Shown: in pieces, positions 8,327 through 18,654 of the stretch
How the letters are laid out: each line of letters starts with the position of its first letter
Numbering within the stretch: the first letter of the stretch is position 1
NCBI GenBank assembly: GCA_900543215.1
Contig: UQQR01000004.1
Coordinates: 1 to 64,000 of the forward strand
Source of the DNA: an uncultured Oscillospiraceae bacterium
Lineage (GTDB): Bacteria > Bacillota > Clostridia > Oscillospirales > Acutalibacteraceae
Direction of reading: 5' to 3'
Length of the DNA stretch: 64,000 nt
The notes under the pieces: model-generated
Told to the model about the DNA's origin: nothing
Database searches by the model: none
The model's input: the letters and a program-made list of their open reading frames with translations, nothing else
Made by a program: the position numbers and the translations under genes

Positions 8327-9245
8327 CGGCAGCGCCGGAACAACGGGACTGCGGATATACGAAAGACTGGAAAACCGAAAGGATATAGAGCTTTTAAGGC
8401 TCAGTGAGAAAAGCCGAAAGGACAAAAGCGCCAGAAAGGACGCAATAAACAATGCGGATATTGCCTTTTTGTGCCTGCCCGATGACGCAGCAAGGGAATC
8501 CGTTTCGCTTTGTGAAAACGAAGATACCGTTATAATAGATACCTCAACGGCACACAGAACCGCTAAGGGTTGGGTATACGGTTTTCCCGAATTATCACCG
8601 GGGCGCAAAGCCGAAATTGCCGCTTCAAAGCGGATAGCCGTTCCCGGCTGCCACGCAAGCGGTTTTATATCCTTAATTTATCCGCTTATAGAAAACGGTA
8701 TAATAGAAAAAAGCGCCCTGCTTTCCTGCTTTTCGATAACGGGCTACAGCGGCGGCGGCAAAAAAATGATTGCGGAATACGAGGGGGAAAACCGTGATAT
8801 TCTGCTTTCCTCTCCCCGCCAGTACGGTATAGGGCAAACACATAAGCACCTGCCGGAAATGACCTCCGTTACGGGGCTTGAAAATTCTCCCGTGTTTTCC
8901 CCCATTGTTGCCGACTTTTACAGCGGTATGACCGTTACCGTGCCGCTTTTTGCAAGTATGATAAACGGCAGTGCCGACGATATTAAGAAAATTTACAAGC
9001 AAAAATACACGGGTCCGATTGTCAGCTTTACCGAAAATGCCGATGAAAACGGCTTTATTGCGGCAAACAAGCTGTCGGGCAAGGACAGTATGGAAATATC
9101 CGTTGCCGGAAATGATGAAAGAATACTGCTTATTTCACGGTATGATAATTTAGGCAAGGGCGCTTCGGGCGCGGCAATAGAATGTATGAATATTGTTTTG
9201 GGACTTCCCGAGACCGAGGGACTAAACATAGGCAAGCCAGAATAA
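8307..9245 (+). CDS. argC: N-acetyl-gamma-glutamyl-phosphate reductase (type 2)
   Basis: NADPH-dependent reduction of N-acetylglutamyl phosphate to the semialdehyde. At 312 aa it fits the shorter type 2 subfamily rather than the roughly 345-aa type 1. The N-terminus has a nucleotide-binding loop (FIDGSAGTTGLRI), and the catalytic cysteine lies in the motif PGCHASGF (about residue 113). GGAG lies 7 nt before ATG. The start sits inside the end of argH, so translation is coupled. Confidence 0.96.
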   Translation: MKKVFIDGSAGTTGLRIYERLENRKDIELLRLSEKSRKDKSARKDAINNADIAFLCLPDDAARESVSLCENEDTVIIDTSTAHRTAKGWVYGFPELSPGRKAEIAASKRIAVPGCHASGFISLIYPLIENGIIEKSALLSCFSITGYSGGGKKMIAEYEGENRDILLSSPRQYGIGQTHKHLPEMTSVTGLENSPVFSPIVADFYSGMTVTVPLFASMINGSADDIKKIYKQKYTGPIVSFTENADENGFIAANKLSGKDSMEISVAGNDERILLISRYDNLGKGASGAAIECMNIVLGLPETEGLNIGKPE

Positions 9246-9258
9246 GAGGAATGATATT

Positions 9259-10473
9259 ATGGAATTTATAAAAGGCGGCGTTTGCGCCGCAAAGGGCTTT
9301 ACCGCCAGCGGAATACACTGCGGAATAAGGAAAAACCGCACAAAGCGCGATTTAGCCCTTATTGTGAGTGAAAAAAGAGCCGCGGCGGCAGCGGTTTACA
9401 CAACAAACCTTGTAAAGGGCGCGCCGCTTACCGTTACAAAAGCGCATTTAAGCGACGGCTACGCAAAAGCGGTTATATGCAACAGCGGCAACGCCAACAC
9501 CTGCAACGCAAACGGCATAGAAATAGCCGAGCAGACCTGCGAACTGCTGGGAAAAGAATTAAAAATATCCCCCGACGATATAGTTGTGGCGTCAACGGGC
9601 GTTATCGGTCAGCCGCTTGATATTACCCCCATTAAAAACGGAATACCGAGCCTTGTTAAATCGCTGTCGGCAAACGGCAGTGAGGACGCCGCCGAGGGCA
9701 TTATGACCACCGATACCAAGGTTAAAGAAATAGCCGTAAGTTTTGAAATAAGCGGCAAAACCTGCAAAATAGGCGGAATTGCCAAGGGCTCGGGTATGAT
9801 CCACCCGAATATGGCGACAATGCTTGTGTTTATCACGACCGACTGCGCCATAAGCCCCGAAATGCTTAAAAAAGCGCTCTCAACCGATATTAAGGAAACC
9901 TTTAATATGATAAACATTGACGGCGACACCTCAACCAACGATATGGTAACGGTGCTTGCGAACGGTATGGCGGAAAACGCCGAAATCACCGCCGAGGGCG
10001 AGGATTTTGACAGCTTTATGAAAGCCCTTAATACCGTGAACATTTATCTGTGCCGCCGCATTGCGGGAGACGGCGAGGGCGCAACCAAACTTATTGAATG
10101 TACCGTTACGGGTGCCAATACCCTTAAAACCGCAAAAACCGTTGCAAAATCCGTGGTATGCTCCTCCCTTACAAAGGCGGCTATGTTCGGCTCAGATGCC
10201 AACTGGGGCCGTGTGCTTTGCGCCATAGGCTATTCGGGCGCCGAGGTTGATGTAAACAAAATAGATGTTGCGTTTAAATCGGCAAAGGGCGAAATCGCGG
10301 TCTGCAAAAACGGCGCGGGAATACCGTTCAGCGAGGAAAAGGCAAAGGAAATTTTGCTCGAAAATGAGATTGAAATTGCGGTTTCCTTAAACTCGGGCAA
10401 TTATTCCTCTGCCGCGTGGGGTTGCGACCTTACATATGATTATGTTAAAATAAACGGAGACTACCGTACCTGA
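9259..10473 (+). CDS. argJ: Bifunctional glutamate N-acetyltransferase / ornithine acetyltransferase
   Basis: Recycles the acetyl group from N-acetylornithine to glutamate; bifunctional forms can also use acetyl-CoA. 404 aa. The self-cleavage site is visible in IHPNMATMLVF, where the chain should split before the Thr of ATML into alpha and beta subunits with Thr as nucleophile. No argA lies in the cluster, which suits a bifunctional ArgJ, though this is inference. GAGG lies 9 nt before ATG. Confidence 0.97.
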   Translation: MEFIKGGVCAAKGFTASGIHCGIRKNRTKRDLALIVSEKRAAAAAVYTTNLVKGAPLTVTKAHLSDGYAKAVICNSGNANTCNANGIEIAEQTCELLGKELKISPDDIVVASTGVIGQPLDITPIKNGIPSLVKSLSANGSEDAAEGIMTTDTKVKEIAVSFEISGKTCKIGGIAKGSGMIHPNMATMLVFITTDCAISPEMLKKALSTDIKETFNMINIDGDTSTNDMVTVLANGMAENAEITAEGEDFDSFMKALNTVNIYLCRRIAGDGEGATKLIECTVTGANTLKTAKTVAKSVVCSSLTKAAMFGSDANWGRVLCAIGYSGAEVDVNKIDVAFKSAKGEIAVCKNGAGIPFSEEKAKEILLENEIEIAVSLNSGNYSSAAWGCDLTYDYVKINGDYRT

Positions 10474-10483
10474 GGTGAAAAAT

Positions 10484-11362
10484 ATGTCAGTTAACTTAAC
10501 AAATGCCCAGCGTGCCGAAGTTCTGACTCAAGCGCTTCCTTACATTCAAAAATACTACGGAAAGACCGTGGTTATAAAGTACGGCGGCAATGCTATGGTA
10601 AACGAGGAATTAAAGCAGCAGGTTATGGAGGACATTGTGCTTCTATCCCTTATAGGGGTAAAGGTGGTGCTGGTTCACGGCGGAGGACCCGAAATTACCG
10701 AAACGCTTAAAAAAATAGGCAAGGAATCGGTTTTTGTGGACGGACTGAGGGTTACCGACAAAGAGACCGCCGAGGTTGTGCAAATGGTGCTTGCCGGAAA
10801 GATTAACAAAAGCCTTGTAAATCTGCTTGAGGTAAACGGCGGCAAGGCTATGGGCATTTCGGGTATGGACGGACATTTGATAGAAGCCGAAGTAAAGGAC
10901 GAACGGCTCGGCTTTGTAGGAAGCATCACAAAGGTCAATGTTGAGCCTATATTTGACCTTTTAAGCCATGATTACATACCCGTTGTTTCAACCGTGGGCT
11001 GTGATATGAAAGGTAACATCTACAACATAAACGCCGATACCGCCGCCGCCTGCATAGCGGGCGCCATGAATGCCGAAAGACTTATCACAATGACCGATAT
11101 TGCGGGCATTTTAAAGGATAAGGACGACCCCTCCTCGCTTATTCCCTGCATTGATATCGAAGAGGCGGAGGAGCTTGAAAAAAGCGGCATAATTTCGGGC
11201 GGAATGATACCCAAAGTAGAATGTTGTATAGACGCCATACACAAGGGCGTTAAAAAGGTTATTATTATGGACGGACGGGTTCCCCACGCACTGCTTATTG
11301 AAACCCTTACCGACGAGGGCGCGGGAACAATGGTAACAAAGGATAAGAATGATGAACGTTAA
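10484..11362 (+). CDS. argB: Acetylglutamate kinase
   Basis: Phosphorylates N-acetylglutamate, usually the arginine-feedback point in the cyclic pathway. 292 aa, amino-acid kinase fold: VVIKYGGNAM near residue 30, VLVHGGGPEI, and INADTAAACIAGAM in the ATP-binding half. The ATG at 10484 follows GAGGTG by 7 nt; the in-frame GTG at 10475 is part of that site. It ends inside the start of argD (14-nt overlap). Confidence 0.97.
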   Translation: MSVNLTNAQRAEVLTQALPYIQKYYGKTVVIKYGGNAMVNEELKQQVMEDIVLLSLIGVKVVLVHGGGPEITETLKKIGKESVFVDGLRVTDKETAEVVQMVLAGKINKSLVNLLEVNGGKAMGISGMDGHLIEAEVKDERLGFVGSITKVNVEPIFDLLSHDYIPVVSTVGCDMKGNIYNINADTAAACIAGAMNAERLITMTDIAGILKDKDDPSSLIPCIDIEEAEELEKSGIISGGMIPKVECCIDAIHKGVKKVIIMDGRVPHALLIETLTDEGAGTMVTKDKNDER

Positions 11363-12515
11363 AGAAAACGACAGCAAATATATTGCAAATACATACGCGC
11401 GTTTCCCCGTTGTTATAACAGGCGGCAATGGCTCGGTGATGTTTGACGAAAACGGAAAAGAATACATAGACCTTGCGACAGGTATTGCCGTTAACACCTT
11501 CGGCGCGGCGGACAGCGAATGGGTAAGCGCCGTAACCGAGCAGTTAGGCAAAATTCAGCACACCTCAAACCTTTATTACACCGCGCCGCAAACAGAACTT
11601 GCAAAAGTTTTGTGCGAGAGAACAGGGTTTAAAAAGGTATTTTTGTCAAACTCGGGAGCGGAAGCCAACGAGTGCGCCATAAAGTCGGCGCGCAAATACG
11701 CCGCGGAGAAAAAGGGGAAAGATTATTACGAAATAATAACCCTTAAAAACAGCTTTCACGGCAGAACCGTAACCACCCTTGCCGCAACGGGGCAGGAGGT
11801 TTTTCACAAGGACTTTTTACCTCTTACCGAGGGCTTTTGTTATGCCGAGTCTAACAACATACAAGACCTTGAAAACACAGTTAAAGCACACAAGACCGCC
11901 GCAATAATGCTTGAGTGCGTTCAAGGCGAGGGCGGAGTTGTGCCGCTCGATACCGAATTTGTAAAGAAAGCGGCCAATATAGCCGAAAAAGAGGATATTC
12001 TTTTAATTATAGACGAGGTTCAGACAGGCAACGGCAGGACGGGAAAGCTTTATTCATATATGAATTACGGAATTACCCCAGATATTGTAACAACCGCAAA
12101 GGGTTTGGGCGGCGGACTGCCGATAGGCGCCACGTTGCTTGGCGAAAAGGTAAAGGATGTTTTTTCTCCCGGTTCTCACGGCTCTACCTTTGGGGGAAAC
12201 CCGGCGGTGTGCGCGGGGGCGCTTAACATTATAAACAGAATTGACGAAAAGCTGTTAGCGGAAGTCAGCCGCAAGTCAAAATATATTTTTGACGAACTAA
12301 ACGGCACCGACGGCGTTAAATCCGTTTCAGGGTTAGGTCTTATGATAGGCATAGAAACCGAAAAGGACGCCAATCAAATAATAAACGAATGTATTGAAAA
12401 CGGAGTTCTTGTAATAAAAGCAAAGAACAAAATACGGCTGTTGCCGGCACTTAACATACCCGACAGCCTGCTAAAAAAAGGAATACAAATATTAAAGAAA
12501 GCTTGTGAGGTGTAA
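11349..12515 (+). CDS. argD: Acetylornithine aminotransferase
   Basis: PLP class III aminotransferase converting N-acetylglutamate semialdehyde to N-acetylornithine with glutamate as donor. 388 aa. The PLP lysine lies in [15 protein letters not shown], the cofactor aspartate in [15 protein letters not shown], and there is an NSGAEANE phosphate-binding segment. Two tandem ATG codons occur (11349 and 11352); either could initiate, with GGATAAG upstream. It could also act as succinyl-diaminopimelate aminotransferase, as ArgD does in some bacteria. Confidence 0.96.
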   Translation: MMNVKENDSKYIANTYARFPVVITGGNGSVMFDENGKEYIDLATGIAVNTFGAADSEWVSAVTEQLGKIQHTSNLYYTAPQTELAKVLCERTGFKKVFLSNSGAEANECAIKSARKYAAEKKGKDYYEIITLKNSFHGRTVTTLAATGQEVFHKDFLPLTEGFCYAESNNIQDLENTVKAHKTAAIMLECVQGEGGVVPLDTEFVKKAANIAEKEDILLIIDEVQTGNGRTGKLYSYMNYGITPDIVTTAKGLGGGLPIGATLLGEKVKDVFSPGSHGSTFGGNPAVCAGALNIINRIDEKLLAEVSRKSKYIFDELNGTDGVKSVSGLGLMIGIETEKDANQIINECIENGVLVIKAKNKIRLLPALNIPDSLLKKGIQILKKACEV

Positions 12516-12517
12516 AA

Positions 12518-13504
12518 ATGGATTTAAGGGGAAAAAGCTTTTTAAAGCTGCTTGATTTTTCGGCAGAGGAAATAGCCTGCCTTATTGATTTTGCGGCGGA
12601 GCTTAAATACAAAAAGAAAGCCGGTATACCGCATACTCTTTGCAAGGGTAAAAACATTGCGCTTATATTTGAAAAAACAAGCACAAGAACCCGCTGCAGT
12701 TTTGAGGTTGCGGCGCACGATCTCGGAATGGAAGTCACCTACCTTGATCCGACAGGTTCGCAGATAGGTAAAAAGGAAAGCATTGCCGATACCGCAAGGG
12801 TTTTAGGCAGAATGTTTGACGGCATTGAGTACCGCGGCTACGGGCAGGAAATCGTGGAGGAGCTGGCAAAATACGCCGGTGTACCCGTTTGGAACGGACT
12901 TACAAACGAATTCCACCCCACGCAGATATTAGCCGATTTCCTTACAATCAAGGAGCATTTGGGAAAGCTTAAAGGCGTAAACTTTGTTTATATGGGAGAC
13001 GCTCGCTACAATATGGGTAATTCGCTAATGGTGGGGTGCGCCAAAATGGGGCTTAACTTCACAGCCTGCGCGCCCGAGGGTTATTTCCCCGACAAGGCGC
13101 TTATAAACACCTGCAAGGAGATAGCAAAAACCAGCGGCGCCGAGCTTAAGTTTGAAACAGATCCCATAAAAGCCGCCACAAATGCGGATGTAATTTACAC
13201 GGATGTCTGGGTTTCTATGGGCGAGCCGGTTGAGGTCTGGGAGGAGCGCATACAGGCGCTTTCCCCCTATCAGGTAAACGAAAAAATAATGGCAAATGCC
13301 AAAGACACCGCAATATTTATGCACTGTCTTCCCGCTTTCCACGATCATAAAACAGGCATCGGCAAGGAAATGGGCGAAAAGTTCAATATGCCTGCCTTCG
13401 AGGTTACCGACGGTGTGTTTGAATCTCCGCAGTCGGTAGTGTTTGACGAGGCAGAAAACCGTATGCACACAATAAAAGCCGTTATGGCGGCAACTTTAGG
13501 TTGA
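12518..13504 (+). CDS. argF: Ornithine carbamoyltransferase
   Basis: Makes citrulline from ornithine and carbamoyl phosphate. 328 aa. The carbamoyl-phosphate loop [13 protein letters not shown], the [11 protein letters not shown] motif and the ornithine loop MHCLPAFHD are all intact. GAGGTG precedes ATG. It is followed directly by carA and carB, which supply the carbamoyl phosphate. Confidence 0.98.
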   Translation: MDLRGKSFLKLLDFSAEEIACLIDFAAELKYKKKAGIPHTLCKGKNIALIFEKTSTRTRCSFEVAAHDLGMEVTYLDPTGSQIGKKESIADTARVLGRMFDGIEYRGYGQEIVEELAKYAGVPVWNGLTNEFHPTQILADFLTIKEHLGKLKGVNFVYMGDARYNMGNSLMVGCAKMGLNFTACAPEGYFPDKALINTCKEIAKTSGAELKFETDPIKAATNADVIYTDVWVSMGEPVEVWEERIQALSPYQVNEKIMANAKDTAIFMHCLPAFHDHKTGIGKEMGEKFNMPAFEVTDGVFESPQSVVFDEAENRMHTIKAVMAATLG

Positions 13505-13508
13505 CAAA

Positions 13509-14558
13509 ATGAAGAGATATTTAATTTTAGAGGACGGCACGGTCTTTGAGGGCAAAGCCTTCGGCGCAGACAAAACCGCCGTAGGTGAGCTTGTTTTTAC
13601 AACGGGTATGTGCGGATACATTGAAACACTTACCGACGAAAGCTATTTCGGTCAGATAGTACTTCAGACCTTTCCGCTTATCGGAAATTACGGAATAATC
13701 GAAGAGGATTTCGAGGGCGACTGCTCAGTTAAGGCATACGCGGTACAGGAGGTTTGCGATAATCCCTCTAACTTCCGAATGCAAAAAACGCTTGACGCCT
13801 TTTTAAAGGAAAAGGGAATACCCGGTATTTGCGGAATTGACACAAGAGCCGTTACAAAAAGAATAAGGGAAAAGGGCGTTATGAACGCCGCCGTGGCAGA
13901 TGAAGTTCCCGATAGTTTGGATTTTATCAAGAACTATAAAATTGTAAAAGCCGTAGAGAGCGTTACCGTAAAGGAACCCCGTGTTTATAATGAAAACGGC
14001 AAATACAGCGTCGTCCTTATCGATTACGGCGCAAAGCGCAATATTATAAGAGAGCTTGTAAAGCGTGACTGCCGTGTCACGCTTGTTCCGGCGTCAGCAT
14101 CGGCAGAGGAAATTTTATCCCTTAAGCCCGGCGGTATTATGCTTTCCAACGGACCGGGAGATCCCGCGGAAAATGTTTACGAAATAAATGAGATTAAAAA
14201 GCTTACGGGTACTGTGCCGATATTCGGAATCTGTCTCGGTCATCAGCTTTTGGCTATCTCGCTCGGCGCCCGTACCGAAAAGCTTAAATACGGACACAGA
14301 GGAGTAAACCAGCCGGTTAAGGAAACAGACGGCGAAAGAACATATATTACAAGTCAAAACCATGGCTATGCTGTGGTATCTGACAGCATAAAAAGCGGTA
14401 AAATCAGCTTTATTAACGCCAACGACGGCACTTGTGAGGGGATAGATTATCCCGAAATAAACGCTTTTTCGGTGCAGTTTCACCCCGAAGCGTGTTCGGG
14501 TCCCCGTGATACCGCTTTTTTGTTTGACCGCTTTATAGGACTTATGGAGGAAAAATAA
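13509..14558 (+). CDS. carA: Carbamoyl-phosphate synthase small subunit, arginine-linked
   Basis: Glutaminase subunit that feeds ammonia to CarB. 349 aa: an N-terminal CPSase small domain (LEDGTVFEGKAFG) and a C-terminal class I glutamine amidotransferase with nucleophile motif GICLGHQ and catalytic His/Glu in QFHPEA. It starts 4 nt after the argF stop, with only a weak AGGTTG ribosome site, so coupling to argF is likely. A second, distinct CarA lies in the pyr operon (32016-33110). Confidence 0.96.
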   Translation: MKRYLILEDGTVFEGKAFGADKTAVGELVFTTGMCGYIETLTDESYFGQIVLQTFPLIGNYGIIEEDFEGDCSVKAYAVQEVCDNPSNFRMQKTLDAFLKEKGIPGICGIDTRAVTKRIREKGVMNAAVADEVPDSLDFIKNYKIVKAVESVTVKEPRVYNENGKYSVVLIDYGAKRNIIRELVKRDCRVTLVPASASAEEILSLKPGGIMLSNGPGDPAENVYEINEIKKLTGTVPIFGICLGHQLLAISLGARTEKLKYGHRGVNQPVKETDGERTYITSQNHGYAVVSDSIKSGKISFINANDGTCEGIDYPEINAFSVQFHPEACSGPRDTAFLFDRFIGLMEEK

Positions 14559-17500
14559 ATGCCGCTTGACAGTAACATAAGAAAAGTAATGGTAATAGGC
14601 TCAGGCCCCATAGTTATCGGTCAGGCGGCGGAGTTTGATTATGCGGGAGCGCAGGCGTGCCGCATTTTAAAGGAAGCCGGCGTTAATGTTGTGCTTGTAA
14701 ACTCCAACCCCGCCACAATAATGACCGACAAAGCCCTTGCGGACGAAATATATTTGGAGCCGCTCACAGAAGAAACGGTCAAGCGCATTATTTTAAAGGA
14801 AAAGCCCGACAGTCTTTTAGCGTCCTTAGGCGGTCAGACGGGACTTACCATAGCTATGCAGCTTGACAAGGACGGATTTTTGAAAGAAAACAATGTCCGT
14901 CTTATCGGTACAAACGCCGAAGCCATTGACAAAGCCGAGGACCGTCAGCTTTTCAAGGAAACAATGGAAGAAATAGGCGAGCCTACCATACCCTCGGACA
15001 TTGCGAATGATATAAAAACCGCGCTTCAAATCGCGGATAAAATAGGCTATCCCGTTATAGTGCGACCCGCATTTACATTGGGCGGCGCCGGCGGCGGCGT
15101 TGCGTACAGCCCTGAGGAGCTTAAAGTAATAGCCAAAACAGGACTTGACGCCTCCCCCATTACGCAGATATTGGTTGAAAAATATATTTTCGGCTGGAAA
15201 GAAATTGAATTTGAGACAATGCGTGACTCCGCAGGCAATGTTATAGCCGTGTGCAGTATGGAAAACTTTGACCCCGTAGGCATACATACGGGCGACAGCA
15301 TTGTCGTCGCCCCTGCGCTTACATTATCGGACAAAGAGTATCAAATGCTCCGCAGTGCGGCGCTTAACATTATAACCGCTCTCGGTATTGTGGGCGGCTG
15401 TAACTGCCAGTTTGCGCTCTCGCCCGACAGTTTTGACTACGCCGTAATCGAGGTAAACCCCCGTGTTTCCCGTTCATCGGCTTTAGCGTCTAAGGCTACG
15501 GGTTATCCGATTGCGAAGATAACCACAAAAATCGCCCTCGGATATACACTTGACGAAATTACGAACGATATTACCGGCAAAACTTGTGCCTGCTTTGAGC
15601 CGGCTCTTGACTATGTTGTTGTAAAGCTGCCCAAGTGGCCGTTTGAAAAGTTTGCGGGCGCCCCCAGAACACTCGGAACGCAAATGAAAGCGACCGGCGA
15701 GGTAATGGCTATTGCCGAAAGCTTTGAAGAGGGTATTATGAAAGCGGTAAGGGGTGCGGAAATATCGCTTGACACCTTAAACGCCGCTCCGCTTTCCGAC
15801 AAGCCTGTAAGGGAAAGGCTGAAGGAAACTGATGACCGCCGCCTTTTCACGGTTTTTGAGGCGCTTAAAAGCGGAATCACAGTGGATGAAATACACGGCA
15901 TTACAAGAATAGATGAGTTTTTCCTGTATAAGCTTTTAAAACTCGCGAATTTCGAAAACGAAATAAAGAACGGTATTACGGACGAGCTTTACTTTAAGGG
16001 TAAACGGCTCGGTTATACCGACGGCGCTTTAAAAAGGCTTTCGGGCGCCGCCGTTTTACCCGAACTTCACTACTCATACAAAATGGTTGATACCTGCGGC
16101 GCTGAATTTGACGCGGTTACTCCCTATTTTTACTCTGCGGTGGGCAGAGAGTGCGAGTCCCGCCCGTTCAAGCGCAGCGGCAAGCCCGTAATTATGGTCT
16201 TGGGTTCGGGGCCTATCAGAATAGGTCAGGGTATAGAGTTCGACTATTCGTCCGTTCACTGCGTCTGGACGCTCAAAAGCCTCGGCTATGATGTTGTTAT
16301 CGTAAACAACAACCCCGAGACCGTATCGACCGATTATGACACCGCAGACCGCCTGTATTTCGAGCCGCTTTGCGAAGAGGATGTGATGAACATTATACGG
16401 GTGGAAAAGCCTGTGGGAGTGGTTGTCGCTTTCGGCGGACAAACAGCCATTAAGCTTACAAAATTTTTAAGCGAAAACGGCATAAATATTTTGGGCACCT
16501 CGGCAGAGGGAATCGATTTGGCGGAGGACAGGGAGCGCTTTGACGCCTTGCTTGAGCGGTTCGGCATCAAACGCCCGAAGGGCTTCGGCGTAAATACCTT
16601 GGATGAGGCGTTAAACGCCGCCGAAACCTTAGGTTATCCCGTGCTTTTGCGCCCGTCCTATGTAATAGGCGGTCAGAATATGAAGATAGTTCACAACGCG
16701 GACGAGGTGCGTATATATATGGAACGCATCCTGTCGGGCGGCATAGACAATCCCGTGCTTGTGGACAAATATATGCCCGGCAAGGAGCTTGAAGTGGATG
16801 TGATTTCGGACGGCTGTGATGTTCTGATTCCGGGCGTTATGCAGCACATTGAGCGTGCCGGAGTCCACAGCGGAGACTCCATCGCCGTATATCCCCCGTA
16901 CAGCATTAATGATAAAATGATGGGGCGTATAGTTGACTGCTCGCAAAAATTGGCGCTTGCACTCGGTACAAAGGGGCTTGTAAACATACAGTATCTTATC
17001 TACAACAACGAGCTTTATGTAATAGAAGTAAATCCCCGTGCTTCAAGGACGGTTCCGTATATAAGCAAGGTGACAGGCGTTTCTATGGTGGATATAGCCT
17101 CCCGTGTTATGACAGGGGCAACGCTTAAAGAAATAGGCTGCGGTACGGGACTTCACAAAACGCCGCCGTATTTTGCGGTTAAGGTGCCTGTTTTCTCATT
17201 TGAAAAGCTGAGTGATGTAAATTCATACTTGGGTCCCGAGATGAAATCGACAGGCGAGGTTCTCGGAATCGGCAAAACGCTTGAAGAAGCGCTTTTCAAG
17301 GGGCTTACCTCTGCCGGTCTTAAATGCAAATCATCTCTTACCGGCGGCGATACGGGCGTACTTTTAAGCGTTGACACGCACGATCAGCAGGAGGTTTTGT
17401 CGCTCGCCAAAAAGCTGTATGATTTAAAATTCAAGCTTTACGCAACGCCCGAGACCGCACAGTCTATAAAAATGCTCGGTATTTCCGTAACCGAGGTCGG

Positions 17501-18590
17501 CGGCATAAAGGAAAGCGACAACGCCTTTGCGCTCCTTGAAAGCGGCGATATAAGCTATATAATTTATACCGGCGCATTGATGGACTCAACGGTTGACGAC
17601 TATATTGCGCTTCACCGCAAGGCATTACAGCTCTCAATCCCCTGCCTTACCTCGCTTGACACGGCAAATGCGCTTGCGGATATAATCGCAAGCAGATACA
17701 GCGAGGAAAACACCGAGCTTATTGATATAAACAATATGCGCAAATCACGCAAAACGCTTAAATTCGCAAAAATGCAGGGCACGGGCGACGATTATATTTT
17801 CATAGAGAATTTTGACAACTCCGTCACCTGCCCCGAATCGCTTTGCATAAGCCTTTGCGACAGGCATAAGGGCGTAGGCGGCTTCGGCATAGTTTTGATT
17901 GAAAACTCAGGGGTTGCCGACGCTAAAATGCGGATATACAACCGTGACGGCTCGGAGGGAAAAATGGCAGGCAACTGTATTCGCTGTGCCGCAAAATTCC
18001 TTTATGACAACGGCTTTATTACAGGCGACACTGCGGTTATTGAAACGGCAAGCGGAATAAAGGAGCTAAAGCTTTATATGTCCGACGGCAAGGTCACGCT
18101 TGCCTCGGCGGATATGGGCAAAGCGGATTTCTCCGCAAAAAATCTTCCCTCTACGGTAAATTCGGAGCAAATTAACGATTACCCCTTAACCGTCGGCGGA
18201 AAATGCTATAATATAAGCTGTGTAAATGTGGGAAATCCGCACTGCGTGATATTTTGCGACAACATCGACGCAATAGATATAGAAGCGATAGGACCTCTGT
18301 TTGAGAACGCACCGATATTCCCCGAACGCATAAACACCGAGTTTGTGCGTGTTGTTAATACAAATATGCTTAAAATGCGTGTTTACGAAAGAGGAAACGG
18401 CGAAACCTATGCCTGCGGAACAGGCGCCTGCGCCGCTGTTGCGGCGGCGGTTAAAAAAGGTCTTTGCCCTAAGGGTGAGGACATAACCGTCAAGGTAAAG
18501 GGCGGAGACCTAATTGTAAATTATACCGATGAAAGAATTATTCTTACGGGCGACGCCGTTCTTGTATACGAAGGCATAACGGAGTATTAA
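14559..18590 (+). CDS. carB-dapF: Carbamoyl-phosphate synthase large subunit fused to diaminopimelate epimerase
   Basis: A single 1343-codon frame. Residues 1-1059 are a full CarB: two ATP-grasp halves (starts [20 protein letters not shown] and [20 protein letters not shown]) and the C-terminal allosteric MGS-like domain (SLDTANALADI). Residues 1060-1343 are DapF, beginning at an internal Met (17736) with no linker. Both catalytic cysteines are present: Cys1143 in GNCIRCAAK and Cys1286 in ACGTGACA. DapF departs from the usual pattern at KMQGTGDDY (normally GND) and GVGGFG (normally GADG or GGDG). No ribosome site precedes the internal ATG, so separate translation looks unlikely. CarB serves citrulline synthesis; DapF would make meso-DAP for lysine and cell wall. 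GGAGG lies before the start. Confidence 0.93.
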   Translation: MPLDSNIRKVMVIGSGPIVIGQAAEFDYAGAQACRILKEAGVNVVLVNSNPATIMTDKALADEIYLEPLTEETVKRIILKEKPDSLLASLGGQTGLTIAMQLDKDGFLKENNVRLIGTNAEAIDKAEDRQLFKETMEEIGEPTIPSDIANDIKTALQIADKIGYPVIVRPAFTLGGAGGGVAYSPEELKVIAKTGLDASPITQILVEKYIFGWKEIEFETMRDSAGNVIAVCSMENFDPVGIHTGDSIVVAPALTLSDKEYQMLRSAALNIITALGIVGGCNCQFALSPDSFDYAVIEVNPRVSRSSALASKATGYPIAKITTKIALGYTLDEITNDITGKTCACFEPALDYVVVKLPKWPFEKFAGAPRTLGTQMKATGEVMAIAESFEEGIMKAVRGAEISLDTLNAAPLSDKPVRERLKETDDRRLFTVFEALKSGITVDEIHGITRIDEFFLYKLLKLANFENEIKNGITDELYFKGKRLGYTDGALKRLSGAAVLPELHYSYKMVDTCGAEFDAVTPYFYSAVGRECESRPFKRSGKPVIMVLGSGPIRIGQGIEFDYSSVHCVWTLKSLGYDVVIVNNNPETVSTDYDTADRLYFEPLCEEDVMNIIRVEKPVGVVVAFGGQTAIKLTKFLSENGINILGTSAEGIDLAEDRERFDALLERFGIKRPKGFGVNTLDEALNAAETLGYPVLLRPSYVIGGQNMKIVHNADEVRIYMERILSGGIDNPVLVDKYMPGKELEVDVISDGCDVLIPGVMQHIERAGVHSGDSIAVYPPYSINDKMMGRIVDCSQKLALALGTKGLVNIQYLIYNNELYVIEVNPRASRTVPYISKVTGVSMVDIASRVMTGATLKEIGCGTGLHKTPPYFAVKVPVFSFEKLSDVNSYLGPEMKSTGEVLGIGKTLEEALFKGLTSAGLKCKSSLTGGDTGVLLSVDTHDQQEVLSLAKKLYDLKFKLYATPETAQSIKMLGISVTEVGGIKESDNAFALLESGDISYIIYTGALMDSTVDDYIALHRKALQLSIPCLTSLDTANALADIIASRYSEENTELIDINNMRKSRKTLKFAKMQGTGDDYIFIENFDNSVTCPESLCISLCDRHKGVGGFGIVLIENSGVADAKMRIYNRDGSEGKMAGNCIRCAAKFLYDNGFITGDTAVIETASGIKELKLYMSDGKVTLASADMGKADFSAKNLPSTVNSEQINDYPLTVGGKCYNISCVNVGNPHCVIFCDNIDAIDIEAIGPLFENAPIFPERINTEFVRVVNTNMLKMRVYERGNGETYACGTGACAAVAAAVKKGLCPKGEDITVKVKGGDLIVNYTDERIILTGDAVLVYEGITEY

Positions 18591-18598
18591 ACAAAAAG

Positions 18599-18645
18599 AA
18601 AAACCGCCGTACGGCTGAGGCTCAAGCCTGCCGTACGGCGGTTTT
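18599..18645. terminator. Bidirectional terminator between carB-dapF and secF
   Basis: A long GC-rich stem (CCGCCGTACGG pairing with CCGTACGGCGG) is flanked by A-rich and T-rich runs on both sides. It ends the plus-strand arg operon and the convergent secDF transcript. Confidence 0.92.
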
Positions 18646-18654
18646 GTTTATATC

